Positions 43,366-53,164 of a DNA stretch of 64,000 nucleotides are shown piece by piece (position 1 is the stretch's first letter; each line of letters begins with the position of its first letter). The notes below the pieces were generated by a model. That model was not told the origin of the DNA, searched no databases, and saw only the letters and a list, made by a program, of their open reading frames with translations. The position numbers and the translations under genes were made by a program. The stretch is from Pelomonas sp. BJYL3 (GTDB lineage: Bacteria > Pseudomonadota > Gammaproteobacteria > Burkholderiales > Burkholderiaceae_C). The stretch lies in the NCBI RefSeq assembly GCF_027257975.1, contig NZ_JANZKX010000009.1, positions 62,001 through 126,000 on the forward strand, written 5' to 3'.

Positions 43366-45642
43366 ATGCTTCAAATATCCCGCCTTCTCCTTTCCCTGCT
43401 GCCCCTGCTGGCAGCCTGGCCGCAAGCGCAGGCCGCGGCCGCGCCTGAGGCCCTGGATCCCGCGCTGACGCTGGAGCGCATCCACGGCGACCCGCCCCTG
43501 ATGGGCCGCGCCGGCCTGGGCGGCGTGCTCTCGCCGGGCGGGCAGTGGCTCACCTATCTGCGGCCCTCCGAGGCGAACCCTGATGTCAACGAGCTGTGGG
43601 GCACGCCCGTGGCCGGCGGCGATGCCCGCCGCCTGGTGGCCGCGAGCGACCTCATCGGCCAGCGCGAGGCCGTGCTGACCGAGGCCGAGCGCATGGCCCT
43701 GGAGCGGCGCCGCCAGCGCGGTGCAGGCATCACCGGCTACCAGTGGTGCGGCAAGGACGACCGCCAGCTGATCCTGCCCCTGTCGGGTGACCTCTACAGC
43801 GTCGAGCTGGCGCATTCACAGGACGGCGCGCCCAAGGTTCGCCGTCTCACCCACGACGAGCAGGAGCCCGAGCGCGATCCGCAATGCGATGCCGCAGGCC
43901 GGCAGCTGGCCTATGTGAAGCAGAACGACCTCTGGATCCAGGGCCTGGACGGCAGCCCCGCGCGCCGCCTCACCCACACGGGCAGCGAGACGCGCTCCAC
44001 CGGCCTGGCCGAGTTCATCGCCGAAGAGGAACTGCACCGCCACCGCGGCTTCTGGTGGTCGCCCGACGGCACCCGGCTGCTGGCGCTCGAGGTGGACGAG
44101 TCCGGTGTGCCCCTGCGCCGCCGCGCGCAGATCGGTGGCGATGGCACGCGCCTGGTGGAGCAGCGCTACCCGGCCGCCGGCAGCCCCAATGCCAAGGTCC
44201 AGGCGCTCGTGCTGGACCTGAGCGGCAAGGCGGAGGCCCAGCGCCTGCCCCTGCCCGCCGAGGCCGAGTACATCGCCCGCGCCGGCTGGTTCGCCGATGG
44301 CAGTCCCTGGCTGCAGTGGCTGACGCGCGACCAGAAGCGCCTGCAGCTGCTGGAGTTCAACGCCCAGGCTCAGCCCCATGTGGTGCTGGACGAGCGCGAT
44401 GCCGCCTGGGTCGAGGTGCATGACGACCTGCGCGAGCTGCCCGGGCTCAAGCGCTCGGGCAAGCCGGCCCTGCTGTGGAGCAGCGAGCGCAGCGGGCGCC
44501 GCCAGCTCTACCTGGTCGACCGCGTCAGTGGTGCCGTGCAGGCCCTCACGCATCAGCCCGAGCCCGTGGCCCAGCTGGTGTGCCTGGGCGAGCAGCACCT
44601 GGTCTTTGCCGGCGCCACCGAGCGCGGCCGCGGCCGCGAGCTGTTCCAGGCCGACTTCAAGGGCCAGGTCCGCCAGCTCCAGCCCGGCGAGGCCCGCCGC
44701 TGGCGCGATGCGCGCGGTGATGCCGCCTGCACGCGGCTGCTGATCACGCAGTCCTCCTGGCAGCAGGCGCCGCGCACCGAGCTGCTCCTGCTGGACGGCA
44801 GGACGGCACCACGCCTCATCGAGCAGGCCCGGCCCGATCCGCTGGTGCTGGACCTCGCCGCCAAGCTGCAGCCCCAGTTCCCCGCGCTGCTGGCCGCCGA
44901 CGGCAAGACCCCGCTCAACGCCATCTTCCTGCCGCCCACGCGGCCCAGCCTCAGCGGCAACTACCCCGTCGTGGTGCGGGCCTATGGCGGCCCGGGCACG
45001 GCCACGGTGAACTGGCGCTGGCAGGGCGACCTGCCCACCCTGGCGCTCTACCAGCAGCAGGGCTTCGGCGTGCTGATGCTGGACACCCGCGGCATGGCCT
45101 TCCGCGACCGCGACTTCACCCGCGCCCATGACCACGCCTTCGGCAAGACCGAGGTGGCAGACCTCTTCGGCGCGGTGCGCCAGCTGGTGCAGCAGTATCC
45201 CGCGGTGGACGCCGGCCGCATCGGCTTCATGGGCTGGTCCTATGGCGGCTTCCTGGCCCTGCGGGCGCTGCTGGACGCCGACACGCCCTTTGCCGCCGCC
45301 ATCGCCGGTGCCTCGCCCACCGACTGGACGCTCTACGACACGGCCTACACCGAGCGCTACCTCGGCCTGCCCGAGGGTGGCAAGGCGCCGGCCTACCAGC
45401 AGGCCCAGCTGGTCTCGCGTGCGGCCCTGCTGAGCAAGCCGCTGATGATCATCCACGGTACCGCCGACGACAACGTGCTCTTCGACAACTCGCTGCGCAT
45501 GATCCAGGCGCTGCAGAACGAGGGCAAGCTCTTCGAGACCGTCATCTACCCGGGCCATGCGCACGGCGTGGCCGGCCGCAAGGCTCGCTACCACCTGGCG
45601 CGCACGCAGCTGGATTTCTTCCAGCGGCAGCTGCGTCCCTGA
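43366..45642 (+). CDS. Dipeptidyl-peptidase IV-like S9 serine peptidase
   Basis: A 758-residue exported prolyl-oligopeptidase-family enzyme, DPP IV (S9B) class. A signal peptide (RLLLSLLPLLAAWPQAQA, about 6-23) is followed by an eight-bladed propeller with the EEELHRHRGFWWSPDG segment that holds the substrate-binding Glu pair in DPP IV. The alpha/beta hydrolase domain has the triad S625 (GWSYGG), D701 (TADDN) and H733 (GHAHGV). All three residues are present. It probably cleaves X-Pro or X-Ala dipeptides in the periplasm. It stands alone, with 103 bp before it and no close partner. Confidence 0.94.
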   Translation: MLQISRLLLSLLPLLAAWPQAQAAAAPEALDPALTLERIHGDPPLMGRAGLGGVLSPGGQWLTYLRPSEANPDVNELWGTPVAGGDARRLVAASDLIGQREAVLTEAERMALERRRQRGAGITGYQWCGKDDRQLILPLSGDLYSVELAHSQDGAPKVRRLTHDEQEPERDPQCDAAGRQLAYVKQNDLWIQGLDGSPARRLTHTGSETRSTGLAEFIAEEELHRHRGFWWSPDGTRLLALEVDESGVPLRRRAQIGGDGTRLVEQRYPAAGSPNAKVQALVLDLSGKAEAQRLPLPAEAEYIARAGWFADGSPWLQWLTRDQKRLQLLEFNAQAQPHVVLDERDAAWVEVHDDLRELPGLKRSGKPALLWSSERSGRRQLYLVDRVSGAVQALTHQPEPVAQLVCLGEQHLVFAGATERGRGRELFQADFKGQVRQLQPGEARRWRDARGDAACTRLLITQSSWQQAPRTELLLLDGRTAPRLIEQARPDPLVLDLAAKLQPQFPALLAADGKTPLNAIFLPPTRPSLSGNYPVVVRAYGGPGTATVNWRWQGDLPTLALYQQQGFGVLMLDTRGMAFRDRDFTRAHDHAFGKTEVADLFGAVRQLVQQYPAVDAGRIGFMGWSYGGFLALRALLDADTPFAAAIAGASPTDWTLYDTAYTERYLGLPEGGKAPAYQQAQLVSRAALLSKPLMIIHGTADDNVLFDNSLRMIQALQNEGKLFETVIYPGHAHGVAGRKARYHLARTQLDFFQRQLRP

Positions 45643-45842
45643 GTCCACCCCTGAGCCGGAACCCGGGGTGGATGGGCATGTGGATTGCCTGTCGTGAATA
45701 AATCATGTCAGTGCATTTCCTAGTCCACCCATCTCGAGGATCCGACGTTGAATCGAGACCTTTGCACATGGTGGCCCCCGCGATTGAGGCCTAGTCTTGG
45801 ATCAAGCCCACAGCAAAGATGAGGGCGTCGTTGGAGAAGATC

Positions 45843-46073
45843 ATGAACATCCTGGAAAGCACCGCTCCGCGCGTGGCGGGGCCGTTCGAAAGCAGCTTCG
45901 AGCTGAGGTTCCAATCCCTGTTCCACAGCGGCAAGGCCCTGGCCTTTCCCTGCGACGCACGGGGCGAGGTGAGCCTGGATGCGCTGAGCGAGCGGGCACG
46001 CGAGAACTACCTCTTCGCAAGGGCCGTGGTGGGGCATGAGTACGCCGCACCGGTGGTCACCAGCCGCGGCTGA
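45843..46073 (+). CDS. Small conserved-looking protein of unknown function
   Basis: A 76-residue soluble protein (start MNILESTAPRVAGPFESSFE; later FHSGKALAFPCDARGEVSLDALSERARENYLFARAVVG). I recall similar short proteins in Burkholderiales, but I cannot name a family. GGAG lies 8 bp before the ATG, and the composition and frame are convincing for a real gene. It is flanked by the S9 peptidase (200 bp upstream) and, convergently, glnS. No domain, signal peptide or membrane segment is visible. Confidence 0.7.
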   Translation: MNILESTAPRVAGPFESSFELRFQSLFHSGKALAFPCDARGEVSLDALSERARENYLFARAVVGHEYAAPVVTSRG

Positions 46074-46172
46074 GACCTGCGCCCGTGCGGCCCCTGCTGA
46101 GCCGGTGTTCCTGAACGCCGGCCTTCAGAGGCGGCCTGTGCGCTGATCAGCGCCCTCGCTGGCGCCATGAAA

Positions 46173-46194
46173 AAGACCGCCCTCGGGCGGTCTT
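46173..46194. terminator. Terminator between the 76-residue gene and glnS
   Basis: AAGACCGCCC and GGGCGGTCTT form a 9-10-bp stem. On the minus strand it continues into TTTTTC, making a good glnS terminator; on the plus strand it may also end the small gene. Confidence 0.88.
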
Positions 46195-46223
46195 GTCATT
46201 GCGGGAGGCCGCGGCCTCGTCGA

Positions 46224-48029
46224 TCACTTGCCCCAGCCGTCGCGCAGGCCGGTGATCTTGTTGAAGACGGGCGTGTCGGCACGGTGGTCCACGCGGTCGG
46301 CCACGAAGTAGCCGTGACGCTCGAACTGCACCTTGGTGTCGGCCACGGCCGCGGCCAGGGAGGGTTCGAGGTAGCCCGTCACCACGCGCTTGCTGCCGGG
46401 GTTGATGACTTCCAGGAAGTCGCGGCCGCCGGCGTCCGGCTGGGCCTCGGTGAAGAGGCGGTCATAGAGGCGCAGCTCGGCCTGCACGGCCTCGTGCACG
46501 GCCACCCAGGTGATCACGCCCTTGACCTTGACGGCGTCGGCGCCCGGCGTGCCGCTCTTGGTGTCCGGCACCAGGGTGGCGAGCACGGCGGTGATCTCGC
46601 CGGCCTCGTTCTTCTCGCAGCCCGTGCACTCGACCACATAGCCGGCCTTGAGGCGCGCCTTGTTGCCGGGATAGAGGCGGTGGTAGCCCTTGCTCGGCAC
46701 CTCCATGAAGTCCTCGCGCTCGATCCACAGCTCGGGGCCCAGGCTGAAGGCGCGCTGGCCCAGCTCGGGCAGGTGCGGGTGGACCGGGGCGCTGCAGGGC
46801 TCGCGGTGCTCGAGGCTGCCGAAGATCTCGGCGAAGTTCGTGAGCTTGAGCTTGACCGGGTCGATCACGGCCATGGCGCGCGCGGCCTTGCCTTCGAGGT
46901 CGGCACGCAGGCAGCCGTCCAGCACGCTGTAGTCGATCCAGGCGTTCTGCTTGGTCACGCCGGTGGACTCGACCATGTTGCGGATGCTCTCCGGCGTGTA
47001 GCCGCGGCGGCGCATGCCCACGAGCGTCGGCATGCGGGGGTCGTCCCAGCCGCTCACATGGCCTTCCTCGACCAGCTGGCGCAGCTTGCGCTTGCTGGTG
47101 ACCACGTAGCTCAGGTTCAGTCGACCGAACTCGTACTGATGGGGCAGGGGGCGTGCCAGCAGGCCGCCCTGGGCCAGGTGCTCCAGCAGCCAGTCGTAGA
47201 AGGGGCGCTGGTCCTCGAACTCCAGGGTGCAGATGGAGTGGGTGATGCGCTCCAGCGCGTCCTCGATCGGGTGCGCGAAGGTGTACATCGGGTATATGCA
47301 CCACTTGTCGCCCGTGTTGTGGTGGGTCGCGCGGCGGATGCGGTACAGGGCCGGGTCGCGCATGTTGATGTTGGGCGAGGCCATGTCGATCTTGGCGCGC
47401 AGCACCATGGCGCCGTCCGGGTGGACGCCGTCGCGCATCTCGCGCAGGCGGGCCAGGTTCTCGGCCGGCGTGCGGTCGCGGAAGGGGCTGTTGGTGCCGG
47501 GCGTGCCGAAGTCGCCGCGGTTGGCGCGCATCTCCTCGGGCGTCTGCTCGTCCACATAGGCCAGGCCCTGCTCGACCAGGTACTCGGCGGCGCGGTACAT
47601 GAAGTCGAAGTAGTTGCTGGCGTAGTAGAGGTTGCTGCGCTCGCCGTGCGAGGCCGGAGCCTGCCAGGACCAGCCCAGCCAGGCCACCATCTCCTTGATG
47701 GCGTCGACGTACTCCTGCTCTTCCTTCTCAGGATTGGTGTCGTCGAAGCGCAGATGGCATTCGCCGCCATAGTCGCGCGCCAGGCCGAAGTTCAGGCAGA
47801 TGCTCTTGGCGTGGCCGATGTGCAGGTAACCGTTGGGCTCCGGCGGGAAGCGGGTGCGGACGCGGGCGGGGTCCAGCGGTCCGGCGGCATGGTGGGGCGC
47901 GTCACCCGGGCCGCTGCCGAAGCGGCGCTCGGCGCCGTAGCCCTGCTCCAGGTCGCGCTCGATGATGGCTCGCAGGAAGTTGTTGGGCTTGAGGGCCTCG
48001 GCGTCAGGGGCGTTCTTGGGCTCGGACAT
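46224..48029 (-). CDS. glnS: Glutaminyl-tRNA synthetase
   Basis: Charges tRNA-Gln directly. The 601-residue class Ib enzyme has the HIGH motif (RFPPEPNGYLHIGHAKSICLNFGLA), the discriminating RFDDTNPEKEEQEYVDAI segment, and a KMSKS-equivalent at VTSKRKLRQLV. The C-terminal anticodon-binding beta-barrels (FMEVPSKGYHRLYPGNKARLKAGYVVECTG region) are complete. About 30 extra N-terminal residues, including SGPGDAPHHAAG, precede the HIGH region. Presence of GlnRS means the organism need not use the transamidation route for Gln-tRNA. Confidence 0.97.
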   Translation of the reverse strand: MSEPKNAPDAEALKPNNFLRAIIERDLEQGYGAERRFGSGPGDAPHHAAGPLDPARVRTRFPPEPNGYLHIGHAKSICLNFGLARDYGGECHLRFDDTNPEKEEQEYVDAIKEMVAWLGWSWQAPASHGERSNLYYASNYFDFMYRAAEYLVEQGLAYVDEQTPEEMRANRGDFGTPGTNSPFRDRTPAENLARLREMRDGVHPDGAMVLRAKIDMASPNINMRDPALYRIRRATHHNTGDKWCIYPMYTFAHPIEDALERITHSICTLEFEDQRPFYDWLLEHLAQGGLLARPLPHQYEFGRLNLSYVVTSKRKLRQLVEEGHVSGWDDPRMPTLVGMRRRGYTPESIRNMVESTGVTKQNAWIDYSVLDGCLRADLEGKAARAMAVIDPVKLKLTNFAEIFGSLEHREPCSAPVHPHLPELGQRAFSLGPELWIEREDFMEVPSKGYHRLYPGNKARLKAGYVVECTGCEKNEAGEITAVLATLVPDTKSGTPGADAVKVKGVITWVAVHEAVQAELRLYDRLFTEAQPDAGGRDFLEVINPGSKRVVTGYLEPSLAAAVADTKVQFERHGYFVADRVDHRADTPVFNKITGLRDGWGK

Positions 48030-48119
48030 CGGCGTTTCGGGAGCCGCCGGATGTGCCGCGGCCCCCTCGTTGGAATGGGAAGGGGCGGATTTTATCGGTG
48101 CTGCGCGACGGTCTGCCGC

Positions 48120-48935
48120 TCACAGCCCCCGGAAAAGGTGCGCATAGAGCCGGCTGACGCCCAGCTTCTCGGCGTGATCGCGCAGATGCAGGGTCAGTTT
48201 GCCCTGTTCATCGCGCACGGCGCGGTCGATGGCCGTGGCGCGCACCACGGTGCCGCGGTGCACCTGCCAGAACAGCTCGGCGTCCAGCTGGGGCAGCAGT
48301 TCGCGCAGGGAGAGCCGCATCAGGTGCTCCTTGCCGGCGGTGACCACGCGCACGTATTTGTCAGCCGCTTCGAAGAACAGCACCTCCTCGATGGGCACCA
48401 TCTGGATGCTGGAGCCCTGGCTGACCTGGAGCAGACGCAGGCGGGGCACGGCCGGGGCCGAGGCCGGGGCAAGGGCCTGTGCGGGCGCCAGCAGCTGGCG
48501 CAGCTGGTCCAGCGTGGCGTCCAGCGCCTGCGGGCCTTGGCGCTGGGCCAGGGCCTGCTTCAGCCGGGCGACGGTCTGGGCCAGGCGCTCGCGCTGCACG
48601 GGCTTCAGCACATAGTCCACGGCCGCGTGCTCGAAGGCCTGCAGCGCGTACTGGTCATAGGCGGTCACGAAGACCAGCAAGGGGAAGGGCGCGCCCTCGG
48701 GCCAGTCCTCGGCCAGGGCCGCGGCGGCTTCCAGGCCGCTGAGGCCGGGCATGCGGATGTCCAGGAAGCACAGGCTGGGGCGCCGCGCCAGAGCCAGGTC
48801 CACCGCCGCCTGGCCATGCGGGGCGATGGGCAGCAGCTCCAGCTCCGGCCACAGCAGCTGCAGCTCGGACTTGAGGTGTTCGGCGAGCAGGGCTTCGTCT
48901 TCGGCAATGAGGGCGGTGAGGGCGGTGGGGCTCAT
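48120..48935 (-). CDS. LytTR-family response regulator
   Basis: A 271-residue regulator with an N-terminal receiver domain (ALIAEDEALLAEHL, phosphoacceptor in LCFLDIRMPGLSG, Lys in YVLKPVQRERL) and a C-terminal LytTR DNA-binding domain (EEVLFFEAADKYVRVVTAGKEHLMRLSLRELL, FWQVHRGTVV). It is of the AlgR/LytR type. Its ATG overlaps the stop of the kinase gene (ATGA), so the two form a co-translated two-component system. Targets are unknown. Confidence 0.93.
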   Translation of the reverse strand: MSPTALTALIAEDEALLAEHLKSELQLLWPELELLPIAPHGQAAVDLALARRPSLCFLDIRMPGLSGLEAAAALAEDWPEGAPFPLLVFVTAYDQYALQAFEHAAVDYVLKPVQRERLAQTVARLKQALAQRQGPQALDATLDQLRQLLAPAQALAPASAPAVPRLRLLQVSQGSSIQMVPIEEVLFFEAADKYVRVVTAGKEHLMRLSLRELLPQLDAELFWQVHRGTVVRATAIDRAVRDEQGKLTLHLRDHAEKLGVSRLYAHLFRGL

Positions 48936-50068
48936 GGGGCAGCGGCGGGGGCGGGGGCCGTCATCAGGCGGCGGGGGATGTGGATCTCGATGCGGCAGCC
49001 GCCGTCAGGCGGGTAGCTCAGGCTGAGGCCGGCGGCCTCGCCGTAGCGCGCCTGCAGGCGGTCGCGGACCTGCTGCAGGCCGAAGCCGGTGCCCGCGGTG
49101 TCGGCGGCCGGGAAGTGGCCGCGGCCGCTGTCGCTGACCACCAGCAGGCAGTCCTCGCCCTGCATCCGGGCCTGGACGCTCAGCGTGCCGCCCTCGATCT
49201 TGGGCTCCAGGCCATGCTTGATGGCGTTCTCCACCAGCGGCTGCAGCAGCAGGGCCGGCAGCTGCAGCGAGGCGAGCTCCTCCGGCAGATCGAAGCGGGA
49301 CTGCAGGCGCTCGCCCATGCGCACCTGCATGAGGCTGAGGTAGTCCCGCAGCCGGGCGAACTCGTCGCGCAGGGCATGGTGGCCGACGCGGGAGGCCTCC
49401 AGCGTGGCGCGCAGGAAGGCGATCAGCTGGTCCAGCATCGCCTGGGCGCGGGCGGTATCCAGGCCGATCAGCACGCGCAGATTGGCCAGGGTGTTGAACA
49501 GCATGTGCGGCTCCAGCTGGGCCTGCAGCAGCAGGAGCTGGGTCTCGGCCGCCACGCGGCGTGCGTGCTCGGCCTCGACCTGGGCCGCGGCCATGCGGTG
49601 GCGGGTGTAGAAGAAGGCCGTGGCAACGAGGGAGGCCACGCCTGTCACCGTCAGCATGGCGGCCGCGTGGCTCCATTGCGCGGACCACAGGCTGCGGGTG
49701 TGCAGGCCGGAGATCAGGTCGCCCAGCTGCTGGCCGATCGAGAAGCCGCCCACCGATCCGAAGATCACGGCCACGGCGATCCAGGGCAGGCCGGGCCATT
49801 GCTGCTCGCCGCCTTCCGGGCACGGGCGGCCCTTGCGCATCGCGTAGGCCAGGCCGCGGAAGCTGGCGTCGATGAGGGCCCAGCAGCTCATGCCGATGCA
49901 CACGGAGTAGAGGATGTTGTGCCAGAAGTCCCGCCAGCCGCTCACCCCTGCCAGCACCAGGCCGATCAGAAGGCACCACAGAAAGGCCGCGCCGGCACCG
50001 TGGAGCCATTGGCGCAGCCCCTGTCTGCGGGGCCAGAGGGAGCGGAAGGGGCGGGAGGCCTGGGTCAT
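48932..50068 (-). CDS. LytS/AlgZ-type sensor histidine kinase
   Basis: A 378-residue membrane kinase of the His_kinase (LytS/YehU) class. Four hydrophobic helices span about residues 25-50, 52-72, 98-118 and 130-155. The phosphoacceptor region is LLQAQLEPHMLFNTLANLRVLIGLD and the ATPase N box is LLLQPLVENAIKHGLEPKIEGG, followed by DSGRG and FGLQQVRDRLQARYG. It lacks a periplasmic sensor domain. It overlaps the LytTR regulator gene by 4 bp. The AlgZ/AlgR-like arrangement is clear; its stimulus is not. Confidence 0.93.
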   Translation of the reverse strand: MTQASRPFRSLWPRRQGLRQWLHGAGAAFLWCLLIGLVLAGVSGWRDFWHNILYSVCIGMSCWALIDASFRGLAYAMRKGRPCPEGGEQQWPGLPWIAVAVIFGSVGGFSIGQQLGDLISGLHTRSLWSAQWSHAAAMLTVTGVASLVATAFFYTRHRMAAAQVEAEHARRVAAETQLLLLQAQLEPHMLFNTLANLRVLIGLDTARAQAMLDQLIAFLRATLEASRVGHHALRDEFARLRDYLSLMQVRMGERLQSRFDLPEELASLQLPALLLQPLVENAIKHGLEPKIEGGTLSVQARMQGEDCLLVVSDSGRGHFPAADTAGTGFGLQQVRDRLQARYGEAAGLSLSYPPDGGCRIEIHIPRRLMTAPAPAAAP

Positions 50069-50092
50069 GGCGGGCGATTGTGCAGCAGGGGC

Positions 50093-50599
50093 TCAGGCCG
50101 CCGGCGCGCAGCGGGCCATCAGGTTGCGGGACCGGGCCAGGAAGAGCGAACCGAGGGCGCCATTGAGTGCGCTCGCGCCCAGCACCACGCCGGCCTGCTG
50201 CGCCAGCTGCGGGCTCATGGCCAGGGTCATGCCCATCAGGAACTTGAGCGCGAAGATGCCCATCATCACCGCCAGGGGCGCCCAGCTGCCGGGCACGAAG
50301 TAGGCGTCACGCGCCGCATCGTGGCGCGCAGCGCCGGGCCAGCCGCTGGCCATGACCAGCTGGCGCGTGGCCGAGAGCCCCGCCAGGAATCCCAGCACCG
50401 TCAAGGCCTGCCAGCCGAAGGCACCCACCGTGCTCCAGGCCGAGAAGGCGAGGAAGGCCAGGGGCATGCGGCGCAGGCGCGCGGCGCTGACCCAGCGGTC
50501 ACGGGCCTGGCTCAGGCCGAGGACGATGAGGGCCAGCAGCAGGCCCCAGACCCAGGTCGGGACTTGATTGAGAATCATGGGGAGGGTCGTGCTGCTCAT
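50093..50599 (-). CDS. Integral membrane protein of unknown function
   Basis: A 168-residue protein with about four membrane helices (TWVWGLLLALIVLGLS; STVGAFGWQALTVLGFLAGLSA; WAPLAVMMGIFALKFLMGMTLAM; VVLGASALNGALGSLFLA). It resembles the small DUF6622-type membrane proteins I recall from Burkholderiales, but I am not certain. It lies 24 bp upstream of the LytS-type kinase gene on the same strand, so it may be transcribed with that system. No catalytic motif is visible. Confidence 0.7.
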   Translation of the reverse strand: MSSTTLPMILNQVPTWVWGLLLALIVLGLSQARDRWVSAARLRRMPLAFLAFSAWSTVGAFGWQALTVLGFLAGLSATRQLVMASGWPGAARHDAARDAYFVPGSWAPLAVMMGIFALKFLMGMTLAMSPQLAQQAGVVLGASALNGALGSLFLARSRNLMARCAPAA

Positions 50600-50727
50600 C
50601 GCGGGCTCCTGGTTGAGGTGTCGATGACTGCACTGTGCCGGGGGCGCCGGCTGGCGTCCCCCGGGGCGCGACGAGGCGCAGGGCGGCGTCGCGAAATGCC
50701 TTCAGTCGTCGTGAAGCGCATGAGCGC

Positions 50728-52305
50728 TCAGCGGCGCCGGCTGCCCCCGCCACCCAGGATGCTGCCCAGCACGCCGCGCACGATCTCGCGGCCCAGGGAG
50801 CTGCCCATGCTGCGCAGGGCGGACTTGGCCGCGGCCTCGGCCAGGCCCTCGTGGCGGCCGCCGCGCGGGCCGGTCGTGCCGAAGAGCACGTCCTTGAGCC
50901 CGTCCATCAGGCCGCCTCCGGCATCCGGCGTGGGCGCCGGGGCCGGCGTGGCGGGACCGCGCTGCAGGGCCTGCCGCGCTTCGTCTGCCAGCGAGCCGCC
51001 GGACGGGGCCGGCGCAGGCGCGCGGGCCGCTGCCGGGGCGCCCTTGAGCCGCTCGTAGGCGGATTCCCGGTCCAGCAGGCGCTCATAGACGCCAGCCACC
51101 AGCGAGCTCTGCAGCAGGCCCTGGCGCTGCTCCGGCGTGATCGGGCCGATGCGGCTGCCCGGCGGCAGGATGAAGACCCGCTCGGTGATGCTGGGCCGGC
51201 CCTTCTCATCCAGCAGGCTCACCAGCGCCTCGCCCACGCCCAGCTCGCTGATGGCGCTGGCGATGTCCAGCCCCGGCTTGGCCCGCATGGTTTCGGCCGC
51301 GGCCTTGACGGCCTTCTGGTCGCGCGGGGTGAAGGCGCGCAGCGCGTGCTGCACCCGGTTGCCCAGCTGGCCCAGCACGGTGTCGGGGATGTCCAGCGGG
51401 TTCTGGGTGACGAAGTAGACGCCCACGCCCTTGGAGCGCACGAGGCGCACGACCAGCTCGATGCGCTCCACCAGCGCATCCGGCGCGTCCTTGAACAGCA
51501 GGTGGGCTTCGTCGAAGAAGAAAACGAGCTTGGGCTTGTCCAGGTCGCCCACCTCGGGGAGCGTCTCGAAGAGCTCGGACAGCAGCCACAGCAGGAAGGT
51601 GGCGTACAGGCGCGGCGCGGCCATGAGCTTGTCGGCCGCGAGGATGTTGATCACGCCCTTCCCGCCGTCGGCCTGCATGAAATCGGCGATGTTGAGCATG
51701 GGCTCGCCGAAGAACTTGTCGCCGCCCTGGGCCTCGATCTGCAGCAGCCCGCGCTGGATGGCGCCGATGGAGGCGGCCGAGACATTGCCGTATTGCGTCG
51801 TGAACTCGCTGGCATGCTCGCCCACGTGCTGCAGCATGGCGCGCAGGTCCTTGAGGTCCAGCAGCAGCAGGCCCTGGTCGTCGGCGATCTTGAAGACCAG
51901 CTGCAGCACGCCGGTCTGGGTCTCGTTGAGGGCCAGCATGCGGGCGATGAGCAGCGGGCCCATGTCCGAGATGGTGGCGCGCACGGGGTGGCCCTGCTCG
52001 CCGAAGACGTCCCACAGCGTGGTGGGGCAGGCCACGGGCTCGGGCGCCTCCAGCGCGCGCTCCTTGAGCACGGCCAGCAGCTTTTCCGAGGCCTGGCCGG
52101 GCTGGGAGATGCCGGTGAGGTCGCCCTTGATGTCGGCCATGAAGACGGGCACGCCCTGCAGGCTGAAACTCTCGGCGAGCTTCTGCAGGCTGATGGTCTT
52201 GCCGGTGCCGGTGGCGCCCGTGATCAGGCCGTGGCGGTTGGCCAGGGCGGGCAGTAGGTGGCACTCGATCTCGCCTTGGCGGGCGAGCAGGATGGGGTCG
52301 GCCAT
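50728..52305 (-). CDS. HerA-like DUF853 ATPase (YjgR class)
   Basis: A 525-residue P-loop ATPase. The Walker A motif is [18 protein letters not shown] (near residue 35), the Walker B motif is [14 protein letters not shown], and the conserved [35 protein letters not shown] segment is that of the YjgR/DUF853 family, related to HerA-FtsK DNA translocases. A proline/alanine-rich linker (around residues 415-450) precedes a C-terminal part ending in GGGGSRRR. Its cellular role is not established. It diverges from yebC. Confidence 0.88.
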   Translation of the reverse strand: MADPILLARQGEIECHLLPALANRHGLITGATGTGKTISLQKLAESFSLQGVPVFMADIKGDLTGISQPGQASEKLLAVLKERALEAPEPVACPTTLWDVFGEQGHPVRATISDMGPLLIARMLALNETQTGVLQLVFKIADDQGLLLLDLKDLRAMLQHVGEHASEFTTQYGNVSAASIGAIQRGLLQIEAQGGDKFFGEPMLNIADFMQADGGKGVINILAADKLMAAPRLYATFLLWLLSELFETLPEVGDLDKPKLVFFFDEAHLLFKDAPDALVERIELVVRLVRSKGVGVYFVTQNPLDIPDTVLGQLGNRVQHALRAFTPRDQKAVKAAAETMRAKPGLDIASAISELGVGEALVSLLDEKGRPSITERVFILPPGSRIGPITPEQRQGLLQSSLVAGVYERLLDRESAYERLKGAPAAARAPAPAPSGGSLADEARQALQRGPATPAPAPTPDAGGGLMDGLKDVLFGTTGPRGGRHEGLAEAAAKSALRSMGSSLGREIVRGVLGSILGGGGSRRR

Positions 52306-52338
52306 GCGGGGCTCCGGGGAAGAGGTGGTGGCGAAAGC

Positions 52339-52344
52339 TAAAAT
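52339..52344 (+). promoter_or_regulatory. Candidate -10 element upstream of yebC
   Basis: TAAAAT in the context AAAGCTAAAATCGCAG, matching the context before minC. It lies 95 bp before the yebC start, with no convincing -35. Confidence 0.35.
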
Positions 52345-52438
52345 CGCAGTCTATCCAACACCATCACGGCTGGAGCGCACGGAATTCCACAGGGGAATCA
52401 CGGCAGGCGCCAAGCGGCCGACCCGGAGAACAAGACAT

Positions 52439-53164
52439 ATGGCAGGGCATTCCAAATGGGCCAATATTCAGCACCGCAAGGGCCGTCAGGACGAGAAGCG
52501 GGGCAAGGTCTGGACCCGTCTGACCCGTGAAATCATCGTGGCCGCCCGCTCGGGCGGCGGCGACATTGCCATGAACCCGCGCCTGCGCCTGGCCATCGAG
52601 AAGGCCAAGGCCGCCAACATGCCGGCCGACAACATCAAGCGCAATGTCGACAAGGCCACCGGCAACCTCGACGGCGTGACCTACGAGGAAATCCGCTACG
52701 AGGGCTACGGCATCGGCGGCGCGGCCATCATCGTGGACTGCATGACCGACAACCGCGTGCGCACCGTGGCCGAGGTGCGCCACGCCTTCAGCAAGCACGG
52801 CGGCAACCTGGGCACCGAAGGCTCGGTGGCCTTCCAGTTCAAGCACTGCGGCCAGCTGGTCTTCGCCCCCGGCACCTCGGAAGACAAGGTCATGGAGGTG
52901 GCCCTGGAAGCCGGCGCCGAGGACGTGATCAGCGGTGACGACGGTTCCATCGAAGTCCTGACCCCCCCGGGCGACTTCGAGGCCGTGAAGAACGCGCTGG
53001 AGGCAGCGGGCCTGAAGCCCGAGATCGCCGAAGTCACCATGCGTGCAGAGAACACCATCGACCTCGCCGGCGACGACGCCGCCCGCATGCAGAAGCTGCT
53101 GGACGTGATCGAGGACCTGGACGACGTCCAGGAGGTCTATCACAACGCGAGCATCGAGCAATGA
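52439..53164 (+). CDS. yebC: YebC/PmpR-family protein
   Basis: A 241-residue member of the TACO1/YebC family, which acts on translation of proline-rich stretches and has also been described as a DNA-binding regulator. The signature [23 protein letters not shown] begins at the ATG at 52439, with GGAG 10 bp upstream. [17 protein letters not shown] and [15 protein letters not shown] follow. Its stop overlaps the start of purD (ATGA), which places it at the head of the long housekeeping run. Confidence 0.97.
   Translation: MAGHSKWANIQHRKGRQDEKRGKVWTRLTREIIVAARSGGGDIAMNPRLRLAIEKAKAANMPADNIKRNVDKATGNLDGVTYEEIRYEGYGIGGAAIIVDCMTDNRVRTVAEVRHAFSKHGGNLGTEGSVAFQFKHCGQLVFAPGTSEDKVMEVALEAGAEDVISGDDGSIEVLTPPGDFEAVKNALEAAGLKPEIAEVTMRAENTIDLAGDDAARMQKLLDVIEDLDDVQEVYHNASIEQ

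Noticed and set aside
45644-45672. TCCACCCC...GGGGTGGA hairpin after the S9 peptidase as a terminator
   Set aside because: The stem is good, but no T-run follows on either strand, so I do not call termination.
46167-49016. A 949-codon open frame on the plus strand over glnS and the LytTR gene
   Set aside because: It is antisense to two well-supported genes and passes through the glnS terminator hairpin. Composition is that of a GC-rich antisense strand.
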